This document shows positions 1-11,588 of a DNA stretch of 64,000 bases, piece after piece. Source of the stretch: Dactylellina haptotyla. Taxonomy: Eukaryota; Ascomycota; Orbiliomycetes; Orbiliales; Orbiliaceae. Under the pieces are notes generated by a model that made no database searches, was not told the DNA's origin, and saw only the letters and a list, made by a program, of their open reading frames with translations. The DNA lies in assembly GCA_031310005.1 (NCBI GenBank), contig CM062387.1:1798001-1862000 (forward strand), in the 5' to 3' direction. The translations under genes and the position numbers were made by a program. The number at the start of each line of letters is the position of its first letter. Position 1 is the first letter of the stretch.

Positions 1-2
1 AT

Positions 3-3000
3 TCACCACCCTCCTTCGAAATCCATATTCTGGTCGTCAGTATTCCAATTCAAATTGTTGGCATTCGTCTCTGCCGTTGTATCCTGCCAGTCACCGACCA
101 TCACTCCCCCACCTTCAGCAGCAGTATCTGTGGTAGTGGACGCTTCGGCTTCGCCGACTTTGGGATTGGAAGCAGGGACAAACCCGGTCTGACTGCCTTC
201 AGCTGGAGCTGTGCTCGATTCACCATGGTTACCTTCGGCGGCCTCCATAGCTTGTCGCCTCATAGCATGAGCAATATACCGCGCATGAAAGTCTCCACCT
301 CTCGGTTCGATACTAGGATCATCATCGTCATCTTCATCATCATCGTCGTCCTCATCGTAATCCTCATCGTACATTTCGTCATCATCGTCCATATAGTTGA
401 TAAATGTATGAACACCATCCTCATCCCAGTCCTCTTCATCATCTTCGTCGTCTTCATCGTCATCATCGCTGTCGTCATCGTCCTCGGTCTCCCAATCGTC
501 GCTCTCACTACTGCTATCGTCGTTGAACCCGGCGTGGTACCGGCGTTTAGCGCGCTTGTCCAAGTCGTTTGCTACGGCTTTACCTATCATTGTGCGTTGG
601 AATTCATAATCGACACCGTTCAGAAGCATTCGTATTTCACCGTTGGGGATGAATATGACACCTCGCGATAACTCCCGTTGGTACTCAGGGTTCGAATTGG
701 TGAAGGATTTCACGAATGGGTCGACAAGGATATCACGGTAGTGCAGCCAGATGCCGTTCCATGCGATATTGTCGGTTCTCGGGAGGGTATATCCATCTGG
801 ACCAATTTTGAGGCCTCCCTCTGAAGAACCGTTAAAGTCAAAAATTAGCTAAACCGGGGTAGAATAGAAAAAAATGAGAAATTCCATACCTATCTTGTCG
901 AAGTTGTAGTGAACCGGAGGCACTTTGGTATCCCAAAGGTCCCAAACAATCAAGTCATATTTTGATGAAACAGACAAAAATCTTCCATCGCGACTCAAGC
1001 AGAGGTACCGATCTCTTTGCCACCACGGATGCTGATTGAAGCCAACGCCCAATAATCCTGTAGGCATGATCTTGCGATCATCAGGTGCCAGCGCAAGATT
1101 CTGGTTAGGTAGATCCAAGGGCCAGATGAATATCTCTTCTCTACCGTATCGGTTCTGGTCTTTCCAGGCTCGAACCCCCATCCAGGTTTGATTTTCGGCA
1201 CCTTCGGAAGAGTGAACATTTCCTCCAACGGAAGCTATCAAATGGGTATCACTCATAACGAAACTAGTCCACCCGTACCACGGCTCAAAGTTATTGACTA
1301 ATCTCTTTTCGTGGTCGAGGTCTAGAATATTGATAGTCTGCCCGTTTTCAATGGCAATGACATGAAACTCCATGCATGAAACGGACTTTTCTTCTAATGT
1401 TAAAGAGTCTGCATCTAAACTGTAAAAGACTTTCTTTCGGGTTGCGTAGACCACAACTTTGGAGTTGAGAGCGAGACCATCATTGTCTAAAAAGTAGCTA
1501 GGGCGAGCACCCGGGTGATTAGGATCCGTAAGAGAACGAACTGGCAGACCACTGGCCTGATCTAAGATGTAACCGCTTGTCTTGAGTGATTTCTGCCAGA
1601 TGAGGTCCGACGATGGGCCAGCAGATATGTAATTCCGCAGGGTAGCACCACGGAGATACGTTGAAGGATCAACTTCGGATTTTTCAGCATGATATCCTGC
1701 CTTAAAGCAGCTGATGGTGCAAGGCCCAGACATTCCAACATCGTCTGAAATGATAAGATAGTCGCCACAGCTACGATATTCCCATTTATGCGCGTTCTCC
1801 CAGTCGTCGGGGTCTTCATCTCCGAGCCTGTAAAAGGTTTCATGAAGCCACCATGGCTCTGAATCTGATGGCTCGAAACTGCTACCACGAACACTGTTCT
1901 CAAATTCAATGGCCTCCGATTCCTTAAGGAATTTTATTGCATTCAAACTCCATTTCGATTTCCCAAAAAGGTTCCACTGCTGATTTACAACAGGAACGGG
2001 TTCTTTAGGATGGGAAAAGTCGTGTTGTACAGATCGACTAGGAGGAAGGGCCAGACGTTCTACCTTCGTGGCTGTGACTTCTGGAAAGCTGCCTTTCCGA
2101 CGTTCGTAAACTATCCGAAGATTCGGGTCTGAATGCGCTTGGTTTTGCATTTCCCCGTAAAGTGTATTGGTGAGAGCAGTAACCGAAACTATAGAATTCT
2201 GATATCCTTTCACCTCATCCTCGGTCAAGTTGAACATTTGCTTATAAGAATCAAAAATCGTGTGATTTGAGTCCCAACGACGGGAATGTGGCAATGTATG
2301 CGCCGTGTCGATTGGGCTTGCCCATTTTATGAAGCCTTCTGGGCGCTTAGGACCCATATCAATGTCGGGAGGAGGCTTATCCATTTCGAAGATAGATTTC
2401 GGTGGCGAGGTGGCTTTACCAGATGGATTAGGCTCGTTGATCGTCTTAAGATTAGAACCGTTAGCAAGTTCGCTATTGCCCAAATCAACAGTATTTAATG
2501 GCAGGGATATATTTGAGGACGCGGTAGATCTCGCTCTCGTAGTAAATACCTTCCAAGTTCGCGTCCCCTGATCTTCATTTTCACTTAGAAGTTGTAGATT
2601 TTCTGTGGTAGTCTCCTTCCTAAGCGCCTGAGGCACAGTTTCTGTTACAGATTTCGTGGCCTTTAGATCATTTTCCTTACTCGGCGAAGTAGGTTCCGCA
2701 ACATCTTCAGGCCAACGCCAGTGACCGTCGCCAAATATCCCATCCGTACCTGCCCTGATGACTCCTTTCTGTATTGTAATCTGCGACTGGCTGGGCAAAA
2801 GCGGTTCGAATACCATCTCTGGAAGTAGCCTAGGCCAGAATGTAAGTTGATCCGCAAAATACACCCACGCAGTTTCGTCAGCGGTGGTTACTCCAGGGCA
2901 GAGGGAATCCGTGAAAGGCGGTGTCTTTGCGATTTGCAAAGGCCGATTCTGTAATCTCATGCCTTCTATAGCCGAAGATGTGAAATCGACAGTCCGAGTT

Positions 3001-3479
3001 ACATGAGCAGTTGCACTGTTTGCATGTGTCTCTGGGAGCTTGGTGAGCTCCGGCATCGATGAGACTACATTTATGATATCTGGGCCTTTCGCCCAAAACA
3101 AGTGCTCAGGACTGCCTGGCGATTTTGCGGCAAAAAGTTCGCTGTAGTTGCGGTTCGGAATTCGGTTGAAAGAATGGATGCTTCGAACGAGGTCCCTGTA
3201 GAGATAATCCCATCGGCCATCCTTCTCGTCGTCTTGGACGTATCGACCAACGATCAAACTGCCTTTCCCTAGTTCGTTAAACTTCTCAGGCAGGATCCGG
3301 GCACTCGACAGTTTTGTTGCAAGATTTCGCCATAGGGACTGGCTATTGATGACGGACCTCCAGAGATGGCAAACGCGTTCTGCCCGACAGAGGGTTTGCG
3401 GGTCATCGACGCAGATGAATATGCGATATAGGAGTTCCGGGGGCAGAATGCTGACAAAGCTCTCCCCTGGGGCCTCCAT
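3..3479 (-). CDS. F-box protein with long linker and acidic C-terminal tail
   Basis: Two exons (3479-890 and 820-3) joined across a 69-nt intron (889-821, donor GTATGG, CTAAT branch, TTCAG acceptor) give about 1135 aa. Residues about 10-55 form an F-box (LPPELLYRIFICVDD, then CHLW), which normally binds Skp1 in SCF ubiquitin ligases. A long probably disordered linker follows. The region after about residue 550 contains several hydrophobic strand-like segments that could form a propeller-like substrate domain, though I see no clear WD signature. The C-terminus holds a long run of Asp/Glu (encoded near 310-510) and then a Ser/Thr-rich end. The start ATG at 3479 is directly before the F-box. The substrate is unknown. 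The join restores continuous sequence in frame on both sides. The stop is at 3-5, so the gene is just complete. Confidence 0.85.
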
Positions 3480-4473
3480 GCTGGCGATCTAGAGAAATGA
3501 TAGGGTTGAGGCAAGCTCTGGTTGGCTGACGTAGGTTGCACAGGTTGGGAAGGCATAGCTGCAATGCAGGTTGGTCGGTCGTCGGAATCGGAGCCAAGAT
3601 GAACTACAACCCGTCAAACTCCAACACAACACCAACCCAAAATTGCAAGACCAACCATCTGAGCATCCTGCAGAACTACATTTCAAAGACTCGGCCTCTC
3701 CTCCTTAGCCTATCTTCATATCTACAGTGATCTATTGCCTAGAACTGATATATTAGTGCAGGCTCGAAATTATAATGGGCCCTCGGATCTCGGCTACGAC
3801 TATCCCATCTAAGCCATCAAAAACCTCTAGATGCGGACTAGAGCCGACATGTCTTCGTAACATGCATGGCTTCCGCTTCCAACCTAATAACCAGATTAAG
3901 CGCCTGCAAACAGTTATAACGTTATATAAATATTTAAACGATATTTAACGAGTCCGTTGATTACACAACCTACAAGATATGAAACAAGGGAAACGTAACT
4001 GTGAATTTAATACTAGAGCTTAAAATAATCGTTTTTAGAAACGTCTACAGTTAAATTGCCCAAGATCCAACACAACGACGGACAAAATTAGCTAGCCTGG
4101 TCGAATATATTAATAGTGGAAAATATACTCGGAAGATAATATTATAATTAACTAGGAACTTACCGCATCACAAAACCAACCAGTGCAAATCTTTATACCC
4201 ACCGAATAATATTTAGCACAAACAAAAGTCAATATAAATACCATGTGGCTGGCTCATCTGACCGGGTTCTACGCATAGAAAAAGAATTTAGTTTTCTAAA
4301 AGTTATCACGCTTTTAGCTGCATTCAAAACATTTCAATTAGAAACCCGGGCTCTTATAATTAAATAAAAAGCTTTTAGTACTCTAACAATTGTATACGAT
4401 CACATATATAATACTAATCTCAACATCGAAACTATAAGAAGTACCACAGCTGTATCTAATCTCAGAAGAAAGT
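3480..4473. other. Intergenic, AT-rich
   Basis: Divergent promoter space between the F-box gene and the secreted protein gene. The part from about 3900 to 4450 is strongly AT-rich. Short ORFs near 3536-3730 lack support. No repeat or RNA gene seen. Confidence 0.5.
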
Positions 4474-5562
4474 ATGCGAGCCGGATATTTCGCCAACGAA
4501 ATCTTTCCGCTATTTTTGGTAATATACTTGGTATTCGCCTTCCTGGCATACGCGTCAGCTGTCCCTAAATACCCTGGAGATAGCAAAAACAAGAATACCA
4601 CGGCTCTAACCCTCTCAACCTCTCGTCCGGTCCTTTTGAAGGGAAAAGTACCTGATATCAAAGTCACCGTTACAGCTCGACAACACCCTCCCCCTAATAT
4701 CTTTTACAGCGCAGGTATATTGGAAGTCAGGTGTTCCGATGATCAGCACATATACAACACGCCAATTGTGATTGACCCGACAACTGGGCACCCATTCAAC
4801 CATCCAGATTGGGGAGATAGAGCGCGTTTCAGAACCCAAGCACAGGCGCTGCATAACATACGCAAGCATATCTCAGAGTCTTGCAAGAGGTGTATATGTA
4901 GCCCCTTGGGAGCCTTGATTCCCGGCAATGACCCTAAATTTTGCAAATCCGCCTTTACGGTGCGAAAATGTGTGCACCTCTTTGGTTAGTGAAAACTTTA
5001 GATGCACCCCATAAGTACGCAGTAATAGAAGATTAAAGCTTCTTTAACTTTATCCGTCACAAGCTTAGTTTCGGATTGATTGTTTAGAGTTATTCTCGCT
5101 AACCCTCCTGCGGCGCGTCGGTGTTTCAACCGAGTGCCTATAATATATATACACGTAGGCTGCTACTGCTACGCGATGCTCACCCAACCAACGGAAACTG
5201 CAATCAGCGTGAGCGAAAAGGATTACCAAGCCAGCTTAGATAGTATCCCTGGCACGGTAAAGCTTATGAATCCTGATTTTAAATTTTTTGTTAACGGCAA
5301 ATATCTTGACTTTTCGGGAGACTCGTACCAGGGAAGCTCGACAGGGTACAGTTATAGGAGACTCGCGCCAGGAACTAAAGAGCCATATTACCTCGAGGGG
5401 CCGACCAGAGGAGGCTCGTTCAGGGGTTTCAAAGGATTAGGTGGTCTCGGTTTATCTGGTGGGAAGGTTTATAAAAGGTCAGAGTTAGAATCTGAGACCC
5501 GTGGAAACAAGCCTACGAAGACTATACCTGTTCATACAGAAGATTCAGAAGACGCAAAATGA
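4474..5562 (+). CDS. Secreted Cys-rich protein, two exons
   Basis: Exon 1 (4474-4984) encodes an N-terminal hydrophobic signal segment ending near YASAVP and a Cys-bearing region (CKRCIC, then FCKS and KCVHLFG). Exon 2 (5159-5562) continues with GCYCYAMLTQP and a Gly/Ser-rich end. The phase-1 intron 4985-5158 has a GTTAGT donor, a GCTAAC branch near 5098 and a GTAG acceptor, giving about 304 aa. An alternative acceptor at 5088 also keeps frame but adds a segment that does not fit the clustered-Cys pattern. I recall fungal secreted proteins with the same spacing of clustered Cys followed by a GCxC and LTQP motif, but no function. Likely extracellular; effector-like status is inference. Confidence 0.7.
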
Positions 5563-6290
5563 TATTGTATCTCTCTGCTACCAAGAGTTTTCAATTCATC
5601 GCAGGGGGCTTTAAACTTCGGTTCTCGAAAGGTTAATTGGCAATCTACTGAACTGGCAGTTGATAGGAGCTAAGAGGTCAACTTGTTTCATGTAGACTAT
5701 ATATACTGTAAATAAACAGGCAATTGGAGAATAGTAACAGAAGTTCTATACTTTAAAGTGAGGATCATTTCCTAGGTACAACTGCTAGTTCGCCTGCTGG
5801 CTTAGCTCGAGATTCGTCTCATAAAGCAGACGCGTAATTACTTCGTGCGCCGGGTCGCGGGTCCGGTTTACGAGACAGGTAGCTACGGCGGGAGCGTATA
5901 GCTTTTGGACCACGAAACTTGTTAGTGGACTGCCACTTCTATCAACCTAAACCATCGGCAAATTTGAATCTATCTCACCGCACAACCGAATCTAGTTGAA
6001 CACTCCATTGCATAAGCTGAATTTTTTTTTACGTTTGTCTTACGCTGTGTAGTTTTGAAATTTTATATTCTGAATTGTCCTCCTATAATTTCTCTCTCTA
6101 ATAGAGATACAGAAGGAAATATCTGTCCTTTCTGGAGTAAAAGCTTGTTTCTCAGCCGCAAAGTAGAAATCATCGATGAGTGATTACAATTGACTGAATT
6201 TTGATTGCAGTGTGTTTTTTGAAAAAGGTATGATACCTGTATATGTTCAGCACCTTCAAGCTATGAGTAGAATTTCAAACCGGCACCTCG
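5563..6290. other. Intergenic between convergent genes
   Basis: About 730 nt holding the 3' flanks of the secreted protein gene and the RNase H gene. A T-run occurs near 6023-6032. No supported coding or RNA feature. Confidence 0.5.
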
Positions 6291-7070
6291 TCAGACCATC
6301 ATTCCCATTTGTTTGGTATATGTTTCAACAGCTGGCTCCAGAGCAGCTAGCTTGGCAGCTCCGTCCGCAACAGTATTGAGCTCTCGCGGGATCCTCCAAA
6401 AAGAGACCAGAAAGTCATTGCGCTTGCAGTTTCGAAGCTCCTTCAGCAAAAACTCCCAGAGATCACGATTCGCAACTGGTTTCCCTTTCGAATTGCGCCA
6501 TCCGTTTTGAGCCCAAGTTTTGACCCATTGAGTGATGCCCAAGACAACGTACTCCGAGTCCGTAGCGATGACAAGATGCTTCTGTCCCTCGCCGTACCAG
6601 ACGCGAAATTCGAGGGCCGCGATGACGGCACGTAGCTCGGCTCGGTTTGAAGTTTGTGGGGCGGGTTTCGCGTCAGGTCCTTCATCTTCTAGGCGGAATG
6701 AGGTGATACCGGTGGTTGATCCGAAAGCTGTGGGGCCGGGTGGTCGGAAATAGAATGCACATCCTGCAGTTGCAGAAGCGTCTCCGTTCATAAGGCAGGC
6801 TCCGTCGGTGTAAATGAGAATGGTGCGTCTATGTTGGATGTGGATGAAACGGTCATGTGGAACATTGAAGTAGTCGTAGTTGACACCGGCTGGGAAGAGT
6901 TCTTGAGGGGTAGAGTTAATATGTGGTGGAGCAAAAGCTGCAATCTCCGGGATAAAGGATACATCGTCCTCAGCTGCTTCTTGCTCAGGGTTTCGAGCAA
7001 ATGGTGCCAATATCATTCCTGGGAATGAATCCGGTGTGTTTTCAAGGACTAGAACGCGTTGAGTAGACAT
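6291..7070 (-). CDS. RNase H1-like ribonuclease
   Basis: A 259-aa protein if started at the ATG at 7070 (MSTQRVLVLENTP); the frame stays open to 7196 but the added N-terminus is low-complexity. RNase H1 cleaves the RNA strand of RNA-DNA hybrids. The catalytic acidic residues are visible in order: Asp in IYTDGA, Glu in SNRAELRAV, Asp in ATDSEYV, and a last Asp in NTVADGAAK. The WVKTWAQNGWRNSKGKPV segment is typical of the substrate-handling region. The N-terminal hybrid-binding domain of canonical RNase H1 is not visible; about 85 other residues precede the fold. This stand-alone form is common in filamentous fungi. No intron is needed. Retroelement origin is unlikely because no reverse transcriptase flanks it. 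Confidence 0.88.
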   Translation of the reverse strand: MSTQRVLVLENTPDSFPGMILAPFARNPEQEAAEDDVSFIPEIAAFAPPHINSTPQELFPAGVNYDYFNVPHDRFIHIQHRRTILIYTDGACLMNGDASATAGCAFYFRPPGPTAFGSTTGITSFRLEDEGPDAKPAPQTSNRAELRAVIAALEFRVWYGEGQKHLVIATDSEYVVLGITQWVKTWAQNGWRNSKGKPVANRDLWEFLLKELRNCKRNDFLVSFWRIPRELNTVADGAAKLAALEPAVETYTKQMGMMV

Positions 7071-8206
7071 TTTTATGATAAAGTTCTCGACGAGAGTTAT
7101 TGTAGGTACGAAACGATCATCCGTGGGTGATGGTATATAGGTATGAGGACTGGGAGGAGGAAGAAGTTGATGATGCAATGTCAGTCTAACATTCATGACA
7201 GCTTATAAGAGACAACTGCTTGCACACCCAGAAGACCTGCCACCATCTGAAAACAACACACCACCACGGATAATATAATCATCTATGGAGCTTCGCTATG
7301 GCTTGACATAGAAATTTGTTTCGCTTGCTAGACCATAGATATCTCTATATAAACCGCTCTATACAATTAAATTCGTTATCAAAATTGCAATAATCTGGCT
7401 ACACAATAGGGAGAAGCCGATTTCCCAGACTTTTGTAGCTTGGGTTATGGATGTGCCTAAACCAAATATATTATGAATTCAAAGAAGCAGAATGAATATA
7501 TATCTCTCTGATATATACCAGAAGCTCCGATTCACTCTGGGTCCTCTCAATCGATATTCAAAAGGGTCAAACGAAAATTCCACTGAACTGCTATTTGACA
7601 GGGCTGATGCCATCAATTACTTCAGACGTTCAACATTAAAAAACAAATTGAAGAAGTTCTATGCAGATTTCTAATGCAATCTAGGTAGTGAGTATCTATG
7701 AGAGTTGAACAAGTAATTTTAGAGAGGAGCAATGTGAGATAAGGGAGACGCACACGGCATCTGGCCTTACGAGACAACAGACGGACACAAGCAAGAAGAA
7801 ACTAGCCAAGAAATAAACGAAGAAAAAGAAAGCAGGAGCGATGAACACCCAGAAGACCAAGTAGCCGCAAGCATACCCATATGCCGACCGCCGAAATTAA
7901 AAACCAAAAATGATGAAAAGAAAAGCAGAAATATGGAAAGTAAGAAGAAAGTACCATCAAACGCCGATATGCAAAACAACAATATTTTGCGTTGTCTGAG
8001 GCGCGAGACCCCGTCGACCAAGAACGCCGTGGAATCACCTCGAACATGAACAAACAAGCCAGGAGAAAAGAATCAAGGATATAATGAAGCAAATTGTCAG
8101 TGAAGCAAGGAAGCAAGGAAGCAAAGAAGTAAGTGATAAAGCAGGGAAGCAAAAATCTGGCAGGAAGTGAAAAGAACAAGATCGTTAGAATCGGCATCCT
8201 AAACCC
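7071..8206. other. Intergenic
   Basis: Contains the RNase H promoter and a purine-rich (plus strand) stretch at about 7780-8180. ORFs there on the minus strand are biased in composition and overlap each other, so I do not call them. Confidence 0.45.
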
Positions 8207-9313
8207 TCAAAAACACCTGGCGCGCTTCCCCTCGCCGCCCTCGCCATCCTCATCGCTGCTCGCGCGCTTAACACCCCTTGTTTCCACCGGCGGCATAACA
8301 GTGTATAAATCCTCCTTCTCCATCACATCATCCACCAACAAACCCATACTCTGCCCCCCTCCCTCTTCTTCCGACGAGCTAAAATACCCAGAAGAGGGAT
8401 ACGACGAACTCGACGAACTCGACCCAGTGTCAGAGCCAGAAGCATCTCCAAAAGCAGTGGAACTCAAATACCCATCCGAAGACCCGCCACTCTCGTCATC
8501 AAACTCCAAATCATCATCCCGATCCATATCATCGAGATCTATATCTCTGTAATACGGACTCGGTAAATCCCCTATATAAGACTCCGCCATAGTCTCATCC
8601 CCGTCAGCGTCCTCGTAAGTACCATCCCCGCCTTCAGCTTGTTGAAACAACAAAACGGTATCATATTGCACCCTCTCCCATTCCCGCTGTTGTTTATATT
8701 CCCGCTCGCGGGTATTCTCGACATCATCGTGATACCCGCCCATACACGAACATGCATCATCCTCTTCTTGATTGGGCAGTATACTGCCAGAAGTAGGATA
8801 AGTATCCCCGAAGTGTAAATGTGCGTGTCGGCCACCTAAGTGTTGCGGACGACACGCACGTTCCTCGGCGGGTGTATACCCTGTAAAATCTTCGCACCGC
8901 CACTCGCCCTCCTCTTCGACTGAAGTGGCAATACTACTATTGCTGCATTGATTCAATCCGAGTACATCGTACGCATCATACAACCTCTCACCTCGCCCGC
9001 CCCGCGTGGAAGACGGTATATTTACACCGTCGACATATGCGGCAGGTGCAGCCAGTGTGTTGTCGGGTGTGCATAAACCCGATGGCTGGAGGGCGAGTTC
9101 CTCTTCGTTGAAGCGGTAATCCGACCCGGTTCTGGATAATGCGGGTTGCACGATTATGCTTGAGGGCACCGGTGAGGGTGGGGGGATGAGGAATGTGAGT
9201 TCTTCTTGGTGGGTTGCAAAGGGGATGACGTGCAGGAAGAGTTGGAGGAGGCGGTCTCTTAGTCTGTGAGACCTGGTGGATGTGGATGTGGGTGGAGGTG
9301 TTCTTTGAGACAT
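8207..9313 (-). CDS. Hypothetical low-complexity acidic protein
   Basis: A single-exon 368-aa frame with clearly higher GC than its flanks, which supports real coding. The N-terminus (MSQRTPPPTSTSTRSHRLRD) is followed by a mostly polar, acidic protein rich in Asp/Glu/Ser. The last third has runs of Ser and Asp, and the C-terminus ends in a basic patch (KRAS...GKRARCF) that could be a nuclear localisation signal. One segment has several Cys and His residues (CSNSS, CEDF, CRPQH, HAHLHFGD) without a recognised finger. I do not recognise a family. Function is unknown; nuclear location is only a guess from the basic tail. Confidence 0.65.
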   Translation of the reverse strand: MSQRTPPPTSTSTRSHRLRDRLLQLFLHVIPFATHQEELTFLIPPPSPVPSSIIVQPALSRTGSDYRFNEEELALQPSGLCTPDNTLAAPAAYVDGVNIPSSTRGGRGERLYDAYDVLGLNQCSNSSIATSVEEEGEWRCEDFTGYTPAEERACRPQHLGGRHAHLHFGDTYPTSGSILPNQEEDDACSCMGGYHDDVENTREREYKQQREWERVQYDTVLLFQQAEGGDGTYEDADGDETMAESYIGDLPSPYYRDIDLDDMDRDDDLEFDDESGGSSDGYLSSTAFGDASGSDTGSSSSSSSYPSSGYFSSSEEEGGGQSMGLLVDDVMEKEDLYTVMPPVETRGVKRASSDEDGEGGEGKRARCF

Positions 9314-10044
9314 TTTTGAGATGTTTTGTTTGAGTTAGAGGTGTGGAAGAAGTGTGTATTTATTTTTCTTTTTGGTAAACCTTTGATGTTTATTTTTTGA
9401 ATAGTTTGGTTTGGATGTTAGGTAAGTTATATGAAAGATTTGTATAAAAAGATGAGATTTTGTTATGAGAGAGAAAAATTAGGAATTGAGAATACGTATC
9501 AAGTTAGAAGAGAAAATGATAGAGAAAAATGGGGAGAGACCCGGCTTTTGCAGAGCATATTTACATATAAAAACTACATTTCACACTGACCAGCGGGTCA
9601 ATCCAGCTATCGACTATTAATAAACCTTCAACAGCATTATCCAGCAGCCGTGGACATATCTTTTGACATTTTCCGTTCGAGACTACGTGGACTCTATTTT
9701 GCAATAAAATATGAGAAGGATGTCTTAGACGGCTGCTGTTGATCTATCGATCCAGCCCGAGTGTAACCCACCCGATGATCGTGACTATATAATTTAACAA
9801 ACTGGGAGTTTGCGTTGTAGACTGTTGTATTTTGCTTCCACTCTGCGACGGCGTTTAAATATGTGCATTTCTGGCAGAGGATATATACAAAGAATGATCC
9901 AGATAATAGTCTATACAAGACAAGCCGTAGCATGATACCATAGAAAAGAATAACAAAAGTATAAAAAGGAACCCCTCAATATACGCCATAAAGAGCCCGT
10001 CCATATAACGCCAAATAATAAATCGCTCCAAAAGATCACCTCAT
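9314..10044. other. Intergenic
   Basis: AT-rich flank with T-rich tracts just upstream of the 8207-9313 gene. A 79-aa minus frame at 9694-9933 has no supporting features. Confidence 0.45.
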
Positions 10045-11568
10045 TCACTCCGCCTTACCCTCGAGTCCGCCCTCCATCACCGCGCACGACTCAACCGCTC
10101 CACCACACCAGACCCCCTTCTCCCCGAAATCATTCCTCTTGAGCTTCCTGCACCCCTCGCAAACCCACCCGTAACATCCCTTACAACATAGTCCCTCCCT
10201 CCACCTGCAATTCCCACAGGACTCCGTCCACCCAGTCCACTTACAATCAGGGAGCACGCAGACCTCCCACCGCTTCTCGCAGATAACCCAGAACCTACTA
10301 GCCGCCGCTCTAACCGCATCGATATTCGCATGCGCGGTCGTATTCTTACAGAACCCGACATCGATATTTATCCCGATTTTCTCCGCCAGTTTTACCGCTT
10401 TCATCGTCATCCCGCCTACGCCCGACGCATCAACGGGCAGCGGGATCAATGTCTCCTCGTACCGGTTAAAGAAGACTCTACTCTCCCCCGTGTCCGTTGT
10501 ATCCTCAGTTTTATCCTGCGGCACGCACAGGTAATTCGGTACATTTACTGGAATATCCGCGGTGACCCTCCAGCGCGGGGTGGATATGTGGTTTCCGTGA
10601 TTACTGTTTAGGAATTTCCCGTCGGCGAATAATCCTGGTCCCGCGAACCGGAGTACCTCGAGCGCCCATCCGCGTTTCGCCCACCACGTTTCGCGGGGGA
10701 CTATTTGTCCCTTTCGATCGAGCACTTGGAAGGAATCCTCGCCGGATTCAGTGATGATGTCGACGAAGCGCCAGCCGAGGTCTTTGCGGAAGTCGCCGCG
10801 GATACCGATCTCCCAGTCGCGCAGGTAGGAGATTACGTTTGTTATTTCGAGTTCCCAGAAGCCGCGGATTGAGAGGAGTTTGAGGTTCTCCCAGAGACAT
10901 TGGTTGGAGAAGATGAGGTAGAGCATGTCGGCGATGTGATTGCGGCAGGAGTATTTGAAGCGGTAGTTGTCGAGGATCATGACGCGGATGTGGTGGTAGG
11001 GGGAGATTGGGGAGTTTGGGAGGTGGTTGTTTGCGATTTTGGAGAAGTAGGGGAAGAGCGCTGTCGGGTCTGGGGTCGGGCATTTGTGCGGGCATGATGG
11101 CGGGGTGATGCGGCGCGGGGAAGAGAGGTTGACGGTGCGCCAGAGGGGGCGTTCGCGATCGAGGGTGCGCCGGAGGGCTGAGGATGTTTGGCGGAGGGCG
11201 ATGAGGTCGTACGTTGTGAGGTGCTGCAGGAGGATCTTCTGGGTGATGTAGTTGTTTGTCAGGAGGTGGATGAGGCTGGATTCGGCGGGGTCGAGAGGGG
11301 GAGGGGCAGCCGGCGCGGGTCCGTTGGAATACGGTGTCTTTTTGAGGGCGAAGCGCCGCTGGAAGGGTGAGGCCGAGTCGGTGCCCGGGCGGTGGACGCC
11401 CTGCAGGCGGTTGGCTTTGAGGGAGCCGAGGATGGCGATACGGGTGCAGGCGAGGGTGGAGGTGCGCGAGGCCTGGGAGCGGGTGTCGGGGGTCAGATAG
11501 GGGAAGCTGGTTTCGAGAGGGAGGGCGTTGAGGTAGGGGACCTTGTCGAAGAGGTCGGGCGTCGCCAT
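10045..11568 (-). CDS. F-box protein with C-terminal Cys-rich domain
   Basis: About 507 aa from the ATG at 11568 (MATPDLFDKVPYLNALP); eight upstream in-frame codons come from a TAA/TTA microsatellite and are unlikely. An F-box-like helix set lies at about residues 100-150 (LLTNNYITQKILLQHLTTYDL, then LWRTVNL), expected to bind Skp1. The C-terminal 80 residues carry at least eleven Cys in CxxC-type spacing (CVLPDCKWTGWTESCGNC, CCKGCYGWVCEGC), suggesting a compact zinc-binding module, possibly RING-like. If it really is RING-like it would be an unusual adaptor plus ligase in one chain, but this pattern alone does not prove a RING. GC-rich coding, no intron needed. The substrate is unknown. Confidence 0.75.
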   Translation of the reverse strand: MATPDLFDKVPYLNALPLETSFPYLTPDTRSQASRTSTLACTRIAILGSLKANRLQGVHRPGTDSASPFQRRFALKKTPYSNGPAPAAPPPLDPAESSLIHLLTNNYITQKILLQHLTTYDLIALRQTSSALRRTLDRERPLWRTVNLSSPRRITPPSCPHKCPTPDPTALFPYFSKIANNHLPNSPISPYHHIRVMILDNYRFKYSCRNHIADMLYLIFSNQCLWENLKLLSIRGFWELEITNVISYLRDWEIGIRGDFRKDLGWRFVDIITESGEDSFQVLDRKGQIVPRETWWAKRGWALEVLRFAGPGLFADGKFLNSNHGNHISTPRWRVTADIPVNVPNYLCVPQDKTEDTTDTGESRVFFNRYEETLIPLPVDASGVGGMTMKAVKLAEKIGINIDVGFCKNTTAHANIDAVRAAASRFWVICEKRWEVCVLPDCKWTGWTESCGNCRWREGLCCKGCYGWVCEGCRKLKRNDFGEKGVWCGGAVESCAVMEGGLEGKAE

Positions 11569-11588
11569 TTTTATTATTATTATTATAA
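11568..11588. repeat. TTA microsatellite at the start of the F-box gene
   Basis: About six TTA/TAT units lie just upstream of the likely start codon. They supply a spurious in-frame extension of Ile codons. Confidence 0.8.

Noticed and set aside
225-671. 148-codon plus frame rich in Ile and Val
   Set aside because: It is the antisense of the Asp/Glu triplet tract.
7767-8197. Two overlapping hydrophobic minus frames
   Set aside because: They are the antisense of a purine-rich tract; both read Ser/Phe/Leu-rich with no membrane-protein layout.
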